In this document: positions 1-6,731 of the stretch, in pieces
How the letters are laid out: each line of letters starts with the position of its first letter
Numbering within the stretch: position 1 is the stretch's first letter
Source of the DNA: CAYLTX01 sp046545675
GTDB lineage: Bacteria; Myxococcota_A; Bradymonadia; Bradymonadales; Bradymonadaceae
Assembly (NCBI GenBank): GCA_046545675.1
Contig: JBKGZI010000064.1
Span: forward strand, 1-18,854
Reading direction: 5' to 3'
DNA length: 18,854 bases
The notes under the pieces: model-generated
Told to the model about the DNA's origin: nothing
Seen by the model: the letters and a program-made list of their open reading frames with translations, nothing else
Databases searched by the model: none
Made by a program: the position numbers and the translations under genes

Positions 1-54
1 GTTGCTGGCGCTGAGTCGGTTGCTGGCGCTGAGTCGGTTGCTGGCGCCGAGTCG
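1..54. repeat. 18-nt in-frame tandem repeat at window edge
   Basis: Three consecutive 18-nt units (1-18, 19-36, 37-54) are visible. The first two are identical and the third differs by one base; a decayed partial unit follows to about 63. Read on the minus strand they encode a six-residue Gln/Pro/Thr/Arg unit (RQQPTQ) in the tail of the partial membrane protein. The array may continue beyond the left edge. Confidence 0.9.
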
Positions 55-583
55 GCTGCTGGGTCCGGGGTTGCTCTTTCTGTCGCAGCTCGCGCGCGCC
101 TTCGGCGAGCTTCCCGTGTGAGACCTGCATGGTGCTTTCGGCAAAACCGGGCACGGATTTTCCCGGCGATGTCGTCAGGTCAGCGTCGGTCTCGGGGCGG
201 AGCTCGCCGATATCAGGCATCGATGCCGGCTCTTTTGAGCCCGCGCCGGTCGGCACAGCGCTCTTTGCAGCGGGCCGGGGAGCCTGGAAATGTGCGGGGT
301 TTAGAGGCTGGGCCTGATGTTGCTGGGCCTGATGTTGCTGGGCCTGATGTTGCTGGACCTGCGATGCCGCATGACCGGCGCCCGGTGCGTCTTTCTGACC
401 CTCACGTCGGCCGAGGATGTGCGAGGCCACCGCATAAGCCACATAAACGCCGGTCGCGCCACCGGCGATAATCACCGGCATGATGGGGCCCGGCCAATGA
501 TTGGCCACATAGACCACACCGACGAGGACCGCCAGTACCACCACCACCAGCTCGATTACCCATGTGGAGTCTTGATCGCCCAC
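1..583 (-). CDS. Two-helix membrane protein with Gln-rich repeats, partial (paralogue of 1931-2611)
   Basis: I do not recognise a named family. The reading frame begins at a GTG (583-581), chosen because the residues that follow (VGDQ) align with the MGDQ start of the gene at 1931-2611; no strong Shine-Dalgarno is visible. The first 60 or so residues form two hydrophobic helices around a short NHWPGP loop, giving an inner-membrane hairpin. A low-complexity linker with three QQHQA units follows, then a conserved segment containing ELRPETDADLT and VPGFAESTM, then an RQQPTQ repeat that runs off the window edge, so the C-terminus is missing. The two-helix head and the ETDAD/VPGFA segment are shared with the paralogue while the linkers differ. 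It lies downstream of the gene at 696-1934 and may be co-transcribed with it, but it also has its own putative promoter at 625-653. Function unknown; a scaffold or assembly role in the membrane is only a guess. Confidence 0.72.
   Translation of the reverse strand, partial: MGDQDSTWVIELVVVVLAVLVGVVYVANHWPGPIMPVIIAGGATGVYVAYAVASHILGRREGQKDAPGAGHAASQVQQHQAQQHQAQQHQAQPLNPAHFQAPRPAAKSAVPTGAGSKEPASMPDIGELRPETDADLTTSPGKSVPGFAESTMQVSHGKLAEGARELRQKEQPRTQQPTRRQQPTQRQQPTQRQQ
310..354. repeat. 15-nt in-frame tandem repeat (QQHQA units)
   Basis: Three identical copies of a 15-nt unit (310-324, 325-339, 340-354) encode three QQHQA pentapeptides on the minus strand, just after the membrane hairpin of the partial gene at 1-583. 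The unit keeps the reading frame, so copy-number change would only lengthen or shorten the linker. Confidence 0.9.
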
Positions 584-609
584 AGCCGCCACTCGTTCGA
601 CAGTCTCGC

Positions 610-796
610 TCAACTCGTAGCCACAGCATACGCGGCCAGACCCAGCGCGACAACCGACCTCGCCAGTACCAATGCAGCTCGCTCGCTCGCGCCCATCAAC
701 GGAAGAGTTGCCTGGACATCGAACGGAACATCGAGCGGCTGGCCGCGGCAGCCCGCGAGCTGGTCCGCCGGTATTGGCCGCGAGACTTCGTCCCCC
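610..796 (-). other. Alternative-frame C-terminus of the 696-1934 gene (likely frameshift)
   Basis: If reading shifts by -1 at the run of five G on the minus strand (C tract at 792-796), the gene above runs on for 60 residues to a TGA at 612-610 instead of ending at 698-696. The shifted tail reads as ordinary protein (RPIPADQLAG, then DVPFDVQATLPL) and ends in a hydrophobic helix (ALVLARSVVALGLAAYAVA). The annotated frame instead gives 31 residues dominated by Arg, Ser and Ala. In the shifted frame GC content is highest at codon positions 1 and 3 and low at position 2, as expected for coding DNA. A lost G (mutation or sequencing error) or programmed slippage on GGG would both explain it. Confidence 0.6.
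625..653 (-). promoter_or_regulatory. Putative sigma70-type promoter, TTGTCG-17-TATGCT
   Basis: On the minus strand a TTGTCG -35 box (653-648) is followed by a 17-bp spacer and a TATGCT -10 box (630-625), 41 bp upstream of the GTG start at 583. The same spacing and the same CGTATGCT core occur upstream of the paralogue (2663-2691) and of the lipoprotein gene at 16535. The element may sit inside the frameshifted 3' end of the preceding gene, so the match to the paralogue's promoter could also reflect duplicated DNA. Confidence 0.5.
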
Positions 797-1934
797 GACC
801 GGCTCCGGCGCTGACCTCGATCCGATCTTCATCGCCGCGGGTCACGGGGAGTGCTTTGCTGACCGCATAGCTGACCCCGTCTCGGGCTCCTCCGACCGCG
901 TCGTCTATCGAGGCGAGCTCCAGTGACGAGCAGATCGCTTCGCGAGGGGCAACCCGCAATTCTTTGCGCTGGTGTGGGTATAGCTCGGCGCACACCGTCC
1001 CCCAGCTATAGGCGTCATAGAACGCCGGTCTCGGCTTGCCATCGGGCGCGCACGCCGGCGCCTCGAATAAGTCACGGAAGGCGCGCACGATAACTCGCTC
1101 ACCAGGCTCACCCTGGTGAATACGACAGCCGACACCCACCACCCAATCCTGGATTTTCGACTCGACGGATTCGGAGGCGGTCGTCGTCGCGGCCTCGGCA
1201 TCTTCGGAACCTTCCGCCGACTCTTCTGGCTGAGCCGGTGCCGCAGGCTCGAAGCTCGACGCTACCAGACCATCAAAATCGCGGCGCGCGCGGTGCAATG
1301 GCACACCCTCGGGAGCTTCGAGCAATTCCGCAAAGCGCTCGTCGCCGCCCAACTCTTCGATGCAGCAACGCCGAGCGTCGCCATCAGAGGCGAGCACGGC
1401 ACAACGCAGCATGGGGTACTCGACGCTCAATTCGGCCGCCTCCATGGATCGTCGGGCACTTTGTGCGGCAGTGCATTCGGCGGTGTCGGACTGTCTGGAC
1501 GCCTCCAGCCAGCGCCGTGACAATTGGCTGGCGATCAGCCGCCAGGTCGAGCCAGAGGTGACCTCCTCGGAGTCTTCGGCCTGTGTGTCGGCGGCCAGGG
1601 TCTCGAAGCAACGCCTCGCTACCTGCGGTCGTTGGTATAAGGTGTCGATGGCCTGCGGCGAAACCTGTCGACTCTCCAGGGGTAGCAAATGCGAGCAGGC
1701 GAGGCTGGCGACTTCGGGGGCGGGGTCGGAGAGCGCGTCCTCCAGATTGACCATCTCGATGGGCCCCAGGTTCTCGACACTCCACAGCCGAACCTGCTCG
1801 CTGCGCCAAGCACCGGCGAACCCAGTGGCGCCGATGAGTAAGACCAGCGGCAAGGCGTGGGCCAGGAGTCGGCGTCCCAACGGCGTCGGCTGCGGCGGTT
1901 GCTCTCCGTGTGATTGCTGCTCGGGTGCCCTCAC
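696..1934 (-). CDS. Unrecognised membrane-anchored protein, probably 3'-frameshifted
   Basis: As read, this encodes 412 residues. It starts at GTG 1934-1932, overlapping the stop of the upstream gene by 4 nt (GTGA) behind a GAGGAGGAGG ribosome site, so translational coupling is likely. A Gln/Pro-rich cytoplasmic head of about 20 residues precedes one membrane helix (about 22-42, LPLVLLIGATGFAGAW). The large remainder would then be periplasmic. Residues about 60-110 contain a weakly HEAT-like stretch (DALSDPAPEVASLACSHLLP). Several Cys pairs, including CC in RRCCIEELGG, and an acidic Glu/Ala/Ser/Thr linker near residue 255 are visible. The last 31 residues look out of frame; shifting at the G5 tract gives a 441-residue protein with a C-terminal second helix (see 610-796). 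No family is recognised. It sits between two paralogous two-helix proteins and probably works with them. Confidence 0.65.
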   Translation of the reverse strand: MRAPEQQSHGEQPPQPTPLGRRLLAHALPLVLLIGATGFAGAWRSEQVRLWSVENLGPIEMVNLEDALSDPAPEVASLACSHLLPLESRQVSPQAIDTLYQRPQVARRCFETLAADTQAEDSEEVTSGSTWRLIASQLSRRWLEASRQSDTAECTAAQSARRSMEAAELSVEYPMLRCAVLASDGDARRCCIEELGGDERFAELLEAPEGVPLHRARRDFDGLVASSFEPAAPAQPEESAEGSEDAEAATTTASESVESKIQDWVVGVGCRIHQGEPGERVIVRAFRDLFEAPACAPDGKPRPAFYDAYSWGTVCAELYPHQRKELRVAPREAICSSLELASIDDAVGGARDGVSYAVSKALPVTRGDEDRIEVSAGAGRGTKSRGQYRRTSSRAAAASRSMFRSMSRQLFR

Positions 1935-2611
1935 GCCTCCTCCTCGGACTCGATCTTTTGCCGCAGGCGCTCGAGCGGCGTCAACTCGGTCTTCTGATCC
2001 GCGATGCCGGCCTGCTCGTCAGACTGCTGCTCGTCAGGCTGCTGGTCTGCCGGTTGCTTCGGGGCCGGCTGACCGGCGGCGGCCTGATCACCATCAGCTC
2101 GCAGCTGCCTGGCCCCGCGAGCGAGGTCGCGCTGCGAGAAGTTCATCGTGTTCTGGGCAAAGCCCGGCACCTCCCCCTCTTTGCCCCGGGTGATATCGGC
2201 GTCGGTCTCGGCACGAAGTTCGTCGATCTGCAGGAAGGCGGTCGGGTCCTCGGAGGGAGCGCCGATGGCGACCACCGGCACCTCGGCGGGCTGCTCGCCG
2301 CTGTGTTGGGTCTGGGCAATGTGTTGGGTCTGGGCAATCGGTTGAGCCTGCTCAGGCTGCTCGGGGTGCTGAGCTCCACCGGTCGCTGCTTGCGGTTGCG
2401 CCGATCGGTTCGCCGCGACTCGAGCGCACCGGCGACGCTCGAGCACCGCGGCGACCACCATATAGATCACGAAGGCTCCGGTCGCCACGCCCGCAACTAT
2501 CAGCGGAGGCTCCGGGCTGGGCCAATTATTGGCCAGATAAACCATCCCCACAGCTACGCCCATCGCCACGACGACCAATTCGATGATCGATGTGGTCGTT
2601 TGATCGCCCAT
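1931..2611 (-). CDS. Two-helix membrane protein with Gln/Pro/Asp-rich tail
   Basis: A 226-residue protein starting at ATG 2611-2609, which has an AAGGAG ribosome site at 2625-2620 with 8 nt spacing. The frame stays open further upstream, but that part crosses the putative promoter and looks non-coding, so the internal ATG is preferred. Two hydrophobic helices (about 8-27 and 37-57) flank an NNWPSPEP loop. A low-complexity linker with a duplicated IAQTQH unit follows, then a segment with IDELRAETDADITRG and VPGFAQNTMNFS, and a charged tail ending LERLRQKIESEEEA. The head and the ETDAD/VPGFA segment match the partial gene at 1-583, so the two are paralogues; neither is a family I can name. It is first in the left cluster, overlaps the next gene by 4 nt, and is transcribed divergently from the pseudopilin run, so a role in the same envelope process is plausible but unproven. 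Confidence 0.78.
   Translation of the reverse strand: MGDQTTTSIIELVVVAMGVAVGMVYLANNWPSPEPPLIVAGVATGAFVIYMVVAAVLERRRCARVAANRSAQPQAATGGAQHPEQPEQAQPIAQTQHIAQTQHSGEQPAEVPVVAIGAPSEDPTAFLQIDELRAETDADITRGKEGEVPGFAQNTMNFSQRDLARGARQLRADGDQAAAGQPAPKQPADQQPDEQQSDEQAGIADQKTELTPLERLRQKIESEEEA
2303..2338. repeat. 18-nt in-frame direct repeat (IAQTQH units)
   Basis: Two identical, adjacent 18-nt units (2303-2320 and 2321-2338) encode IAQTQH twice on the minus strand in the linker of the two-helix protein. The paralogue at 1-583 has different repeats (15 and 18 nt) in the equivalent linker, so the linkers appear to evolve by independent repeat expansion. Confidence 0.88.
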
Positions 2612-2662
2612 TGGCACCACTCCTTCCGATGGCAGGCACGTGATGAATATTCGATACAACCC

Positions 2663-2691
2663 AGCATACGCGGCGACTCGGACAGGAGCAA
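2663..2691 (-). promoter_or_regulatory. Putative sigma70-type promoter, TTGCTC-17-TATGCT
   Basis: A TTGCTC -35 (2691-2686) and TATGCT -10 (2668-2663) are separated by 17 bp on the minus strand, 51 bp upstream of the ATG at 2611. The core GCCGCGTATGCTG is identical over 13 nt with the promoter region of the paralogous gene. It would drive the left minus-strand cluster. Confidence 0.55.
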
Positions 2692-2794
2692 CCGCTACAG
2701 TTCGCGATGAATGCACCGAGCTGACGACGCTCGGCGAAAGACGCCCGGCCGTGCTGGTCGTCGACACTCTGGATCCAAGACTCGAAGAAAGGCG

Positions 2795-2823
2795 TTGAAA
2801 TCCACTCCTGTGCGCTTTATCAT
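2795..2823 (+). promoter_or_regulatory. Putative sigma70-type promoter of the plus-strand pseudopilin run
   Basis: TTGAAA (2795-2800) is followed by a 17-bp spacer and TATCAT (2818-2823) on the plus strand. It lies in an AT-richer patch about 90 bp upstream of the chosen start of the first gene, and it is divergent from the promoter at 2663-2691. No other promoter-like sequence of this quality was seen before the plus-strand genes. Confidence 0.6.
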
Positions 2824-2828
2824 GATAA
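2817..2828. promoter_or_regulatory. 12-bp perfect palindrome over the -10 box
   Basis: TTATCATGATAA is a perfect 12-bp inverted repeat that covers the putative -10 box of the plus-strand promoter. Its position would suit a repressor operator, but short AT-rich palindromes can arise by chance and no second copy was noticed next to it. Confidence 0.35.
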
Positions 2829-2913
2829 CAATCTCGCCTCACCATAAATACAGTCCTCAACCGACCCAATCGTGGGGTGCCCGGTCGCGAGGCGTCTCCG
2901 AGCCGATAGTGTG

Positions 2914-3924
2914 ATGATCACCAGCCGATTTTCCACCGAGAGAGCCACCGAGTTCGTCGCCGCCGCCGTGGCGCGCGCGCTGGCTCACGGTGTGGGTGTG
3001 CTGGCAACGGTGGTGCTGACGCTGTGGATCTTCGCCGACACGACGACCCGAGCGGCTTTTCTCGCCGCACTCGAGCACCCACAGTTTCGAGCGTTTGCCG
3101 CCCCCGACCTGCTGTTTCACGTGGGGCTCTCGGTATGTCTATGGGCGGCGCTATGCCTGGGCGTCGCGGTGATACGCCGGCAGATCGCACGAGGCCGAAA
3201 ACTGGTGCAGGTGGCCGGCTCGGCGCGCCGAGCCGGCACCGTCATGATCGAGACGTTGATCGCCCTGCCCGTGCTGCTGATGCTCATCTTCGGGATCGCC
3301 CAGTTGACCATCAATAATATCGCCGGGATCTTCACCAACCTGGCCACCTTCCAGGCAGCAAGAAGCGCATGGCTGTGGGAAGGGGAGCCCTGCAGGAGTA
3401 TCGAATGCGACCCCGAGGAGCGCGCGCGCATCCAAGCCGCCGCCGTGCTCACCCCCGTGGTGCCGGGCGCGTTGCTCGTGGGTTCGGATGCGCTGAGCCC
3501 GGCCGCTGACCAGATGCGCGGCACACTCATGGGGACCCAACTGCCCGAGCTCAACATCAATAGCGGTGAGCAAGGCATGCAGATGGCCACCTCGGCGATC
3601 AGCGGCACTCGCAGCCAAACGGGTTCGCTGGGCGACGCGGTCGACGTCAGCACCTTCTCGACGCGAACAGCGCGCAAATTCACCTTCGCCTATCACGCTA
3701 CCGACATCGACGTATTCACCCCCGGCCCGAGTGTCCTGCGAGTGGAGGTGACCTATCGCCATCACTGCGCGGTGCCCCTGGTCGGCTACCTATTCGGCGA
3801 GCCCGACCAGGTCGCCGGCCGCAGCGGATACTATTCGCATATCGAGCGCGTCTTCGAACTCACCCGGCTCCCGGAGCCCAACCGTGAGGCTGTCGTCGAT
3901 CCCAACAGCCGACGGTTGTACTAA
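2914..3924 (+). CDS. Membrane protein with internal TadE-like pseudopilin segment
   Basis: About 336 residues from ATG 2914; GTG 2911 and GTG 2872 are alternatives, and none has a clear ribosome site. Two membrane helices come first (about 16-40 and 66-87), then a basic stretch (RRQIARGRK). After that comes a pseudopilin-type segment at 108-131, Gly-Thr-Val-Met-Ile-Glu followed by TLIALPVLLMLIFG. Glu113 stands five residues after Gly108, matching the type IV prepilin cleavage pattern G|xxxxE. The rest resembles TadE-family proteins: a helical region rich in A/R after the helix and a late RVEVTYRHHCAVPLVGYLFG strand pair. TadE-like proteins are minor pseudopilins of Tad/Flp pili. The extra two-helix domain in front is unusual, because a normal prepilin leader is short. 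It is followed after 12 nt by the TadG-like gene, with which it is surely co-transcribed. Confidence 0.75.
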   Translation: MITSRFSTERATEFVAAAVARALAHGVGVLATVVLTLWIFADTTTRAAFLAALEHPQFRAFAAPDLLFHVGLSVCLWAALCLGVAVIRRQIARGRKLVQVAGSARRAGTVMIETLIALPVLLMLIFGIAQLTINNIAGIFTNLATFQAARSAWLWEGEPCRSIECDPEERARIQAAAVLTPVVPGALLVGSDALSPAADQMRGTLMGTQLPELNINSGEQGMQMATSAISGTRSQTGSLGDAVDVSTFSTRTARKFTFAYHATDIDVFTPGPSVLRVEVTYRHHCAVPLVGYLFGEPDQVAGRSGYYSHIERVFELTRLPEPNREAVVDPNSRRLY

Positions 3925-3936
3925 CCAGGAGGCCCG

Positions 3937-5733
3937 GTGAGATACCTATGCGATCAACTGACCTGCTTCGACTCCGACGAGGAGGGCGCCATTTTGATTC
4001 TGGCGCTGGCAGCGCTGTTGATTTTGCTGCTGCTGGGCATGACGTTATTTGACGCCGGGCGAGCTGCTCACGACAAGATGGAGACCCAGGCGGCGGCCGA
4101 CACTGCCGCGTACAGTCAGGCCGCCGTCAAGGCGCGCTCGATGAATATGATGGCCTACGCCAACATATCCAAGCGCTCCATCTGGGGGATCCACAGCTTG
4201 TATCCGAGCTACCTGAAGTCGACCCACCGCTGGATCGTCAACAGCATCAACAGCAACTGCAAGACCTGCGAGAATCAGGACCCGAGCTCGGACGCCTGCC
4301 GTAAGTGCCGGACCGCCCAAAAAGAGCGCGACCGTTGGATCAACTCGACCTGTGAAGAGCTCGACAACTTCGACTGCGACGCCAGCAACCCGGATAGCTG
4401 GGGGCTGTTCCGCCACCTCTCCGGCCGAGACTACGGCGACAAACTCACCCTGACCGACAACAACACCAAGATCGAGGATGTCGACACCGATTGGGCCGAC
4501 CCCTGGTATGTGGATGCCAAGGACTTCGGGGCCAAGCCCACCCTCGACCCCAATGATCCGATGAAGAGCCTCTTCGAGGCCTATGTCGCCGAAGACATGC
4601 GCGCCTTGGACAACTACCAGCGCTACATCTTCGGGTTGACGCCCTGGTGGGGGTGGACCGAGCAATTGGTCCGCGCGGTGCGCAACGGAGCGTCGATGTC
4701 GAGCAGTTGGCCGGCGCCGGTGGGCGCGATGCCGCAGAGCATCGGGTCGTCGGTCAACTCGATCATCCAACGATTTCGCGGCCTCTTCGGCGGCTCGGCC
4801 AGCACCCAATCGCCCGGCTACACACTTTATGCCGACTCGCTGCCGGTCTTCCCGGGCACCACCGGCACCATGCAGTCGTATCTGAGCGACGCCGTCAACA
4901 ATAGCAGCGTGCGCTCCTGCCTGCGGGCGATCCTCGAGGGGGGCAGCTGTAGCGACCACATCAACCCGTTTCTCATCGAGCACGTCGCCAACGCGCTGAT
5001 CTTCATGATCCGCTCGGAGGGAGTCGTCGGCGCAGAATACGATAATATGGACCCGGTCTCCGGGATGGCCGCCACCCTCGGGATCCACTACAAGGCGGTC
5101 TTCGACGACTTCGTCGACGTGGGCCTGCCGTATACCGCCAACTCGTTCGATAACGTGCTCGGCGATGATCGTCTGGTCGGCGAGCCCTGGCTGCTGCGGC
5201 CGGGCAAGACCGAAGCTCATTGGCAAATGAGCACCTCCAATATCGTGATGACCTACCAGGGGCGATATGGCAGCTTCGACAAGCAGCGCGACCGCAAAAA
5301 GTTCGACTTCGTCGAGCAAGACTACCGCGGCAATTCGCTCAAGCATCTGGTCAAACGCGCTCAGCTCTATGGCACCCCGAACAACCGGGTGCTCACCGGC
5401 GACGAGTTGCTCAGCCAGGAGTTGACCTACAGTGCCTCGGGCTATTGGGCGATGGCGCGCAGCGAGATCTTCTTCAACGCCGCCGGCGATCCCGATTTGT
5501 GGCACCCGTCGTGGTCATCGCGGCTTCGGCCCATCGCCATCGACGACGAGTTCGTGGTGGCCGACTACACGTTCAACCAGGTCTACCACGACGCCGTCGG
5601 CGGCTTTGCGCTGGCCGCGGCGCTCGGGATCACCGAGCTGTCCGACATCTGGACGGCGCTGGGGGATCTGGCCTTCATGGAAAAAGCAACCCTCTCCATG
5701 GGTGAATCGACCGTCGAGGGGGTCTCCAAATGA
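3937..5733 (+). CDS. TadG-like (Tad/Flp pilus-associated) protein
   Basis: 598 residues from a GTG start (3937) with AGGAGG at 3927-3932. Residues 17-37 form one membrane helix (GAILILALAALLILLLLGMT), directly followed by DAGRAAHDKMETQAAADTAA. A helix followed by an Ala-rich AADTAA stretch is the hallmark of the TadG/TadE-associated N-terminal domain. TadG-like proteins are membrane-anchored and extend into the periplasm or to the surface; roles in pilus assembly or adhesion have been proposed. The long remainder is not recognised. It holds four Cys in a CX2C-X9-CX2C arrangement (residues 108, 111, 121, 124) that could form disulphides or bind metal, and many Trp/Tyr residues. It has no Glu at +5 after Gly17, unlike its two TadE-like neighbours. 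The stop overlaps the next start (ATGA), indicating coupling. Confidence 0.78.
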   Translation: MRYLCDQLTCFDSDEEGAILILALAALLILLLLGMTLFDAGRAAHDKMETQAAADTAAYSQAAVKARSMNMMAYANISKRSIWGIHSLYPSYLKSTHRWIVNSINSNCKTCENQDPSSDACRKCRTAQKERDRWINSTCEELDNFDCDASNPDSWGLFRHLSGRDYGDKLTLTDNNTKIEDVDTDWADPWYVDAKDFGAKPTLDPNDPMKSLFEAYVAEDMRALDNYQRYIFGLTPWWGWTEQLVRAVRNGASMSSSWPAPVGAMPQSIGSSVNSIIQRFRGLFGGSASTQSPGYTLYADSLPVFPGTTGTMQSYLSDAVNNSSVRSCLRAILEGGSCSDHINPFLIEHVANALIFMIRSEGVVGAEYDNMDPVSGMAATLGIHYKAVFDDFVDVGLPYTANSFDNVLGDDRLVGEPWLLRPGKTEAHWQMSTSNIVMTYQGRYGSFDKQRDRKKFDFVEQDYRGNSLKHLVKRAQLYGTPNNRVLTGDELLSQELTYSASGYWAMARSEIFFNAAGDPDLWHPSWSSRLRPIAIDDEFVVADYTFNQVYHDAVGGFALAAALGITELSDIWTALGDLAFMEKATLSMGESTVEGVSK

Positions 5734-6722
5734 ACCTGTGGCCCCCCCGCACCGGCGCCATAGTCGAGCGTCTCGGCCGCTTCAGCCGCGACGAGCACGG
5801 CACCACCTTGACCGAGCTTTTGCTGACGCTGCCGATCTTCATTGCCGTCTTTGCCGGCGTCGTCCAGTTGGGCAAGCTACAGCAGCAGACCATCCTCTCG
5901 GAGGGCGCCGCCTACCAAAAGACCTTCAATAAGGCGCTCGCGGTGCAAAACTCCGACCTCGGCAGCGGGCTGAGCGGCCTGCTACAGGGCTCGACCGACG
6001 CGGTGCATATGTCGCCGGCGAGCGCCTCGGCAGACGCCACCGTCCAGCTCGAGACCTACCAGCCGCGCCAGGAGGGCCTGCTCAAGGGCGCGGTCAAGGT
6101 CGCCGAGCACACCACCTACAGCTTCGACGGCCTGGCGCTCAGCGGCCACCTGGGTGAGTCGCACTCCAGGGTGCGCCCGCTCAATATGATCGGGGTGGGC
6201 TTTCTGGGCGTCGACGACGCGGTCACCCCCAACCCCGAAGATCTATTTGGTCACTCCTATCTGACCCGCGACCTGCTCTATGACGGGCCCAACGCCGACT
6301 TCGAGGGCAGCAGCGCCGGCTTCAGCGTCGACGCACCGCTGCAGTCGATGTACTCGCTGATCAATGGCGCGGTGACCATGACCGGAGCCCGCGGAGCGCT
6401 GGCCGCCAATATGCGCTACGGCACGGTCACCGGCGTCCAGGAGGATGTGGTCGATGTGTCGTCGCGTTCGGTCGACTACCGCATGCACTACTCGGTGACC
6501 GTGCCCACCTATCTGAGCGAAGACCCCTGGTTTGACCAGATGCGCTCGATGGTCATCACCCGCTTCACCATGGCCAACCCCAATTATGGGGTCTATAACA
6601 AGACATTTGGTTTCCACGGCCAACCCGAAATCGGCGCCGCCAACGAGGTCATCGAGGTGCCCACCGTCGACGAGATTCCGCTGACGACGCCGCTGAACTA
6701 CGACGCCAGTTCACTCGACTGA
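5730..6722 (+). CDS. TadE-like pseudopilin
   Basis: 330 residues from ATG 5730, which overlaps the stop of the preceding gene in an ATGA. After a basic leader (RLGRFSRDEHG, to residue 24) comes TTLTE and a hydrophobic helix (LLLTLPIFIAVFAGVVQLG, about 30-48). Gly24 followed by Glu29 is the G|xxxxE prepilin peptidase pattern, here at a normal leader length. This pattern with the LPIF core is typical of TadE-family minor pseudopilins of Tad/Flp systems. At 330 residues it is longer than common TadE proteins (roughly 150-200), so a large periplasmic domain of unknown fold is present. Near the C-terminus a YSVTVPTYLSEDPWF segment resembles the late strand of TadE proteins. It is the third of three adjacent pseudopilin-like genes. 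Identification as TadE-like is fairly safe; the substrate and machine it serves are not visible. Confidence 0.78.
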   Translation: MNLWPPRTGAIVERLGRFSRDEHGTTLTELLLTLPIFIAVFAGVVQLGKLQQQTILSEGAAYQKTFNKALAVQNSDLGSGLSGLLQGSTDAVHMSPASASADATVQLETYQPRQEGLLKGAVKVAEHTTYSFDGLALSGHLGESHSRVRPLNMIGVGFLGVDDAVTPNPEDLFGHSYLTRDLLYDGPNADFEGSSAGFSVDAPLQSMYSLINGAVTMTGARGALAANMRYGTVTGVQEDVVDVSSRSVDYRMHYSVTVPTYLSEDPWFDQMRSMVITRFTMANPNYGVYNKTFGFHGQPEIGAANEVIEVPTVDEIPLTTPLNYDASSLD

Positions 6723-6731
6723 TCTGTGCCT

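Noticed and set aside
1..354. Short repeats considered as a CRISPR array
   Set aside because: Units are directly adjacent with no spacers, are multiples of three, and lie in frame within a gene.
583..1934. Possible fusion of the 696-1934 gene with the partial gene at 1-583
   Set aside because: The downstream frame is open through the junction, but reading it before 583 gives Cys/Arg/Gly-rich sequence, while the other shifted frame gives a better tail with its own stop, and the paralogue shows that MGDQ/VGDQ is the true start.
1360..2193. Plus-strand open frame across the left cluster
   Set aside because: It spans two overlapping minus-strand genes that have good start signals and paralogy support; the product is Ser/Arg/Ala-rich noise.
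2612..2869. N-terminal extension of the 1931-2611 protein upstream of its ATG
   Set aside because: The extra region crosses two putative promoters, is Ser/Arg/Val-rich, and the internal ATG has an excellent ribosome site.
4045..5505. Long minus-strand open frame opposite the TadG-like gene
   Set aside because: Composition is antisense-like (Val, Ala, Asp, His, Arg rich), no plausible start region, and the plus-strand frame has a good ribosome site and a clear helix.
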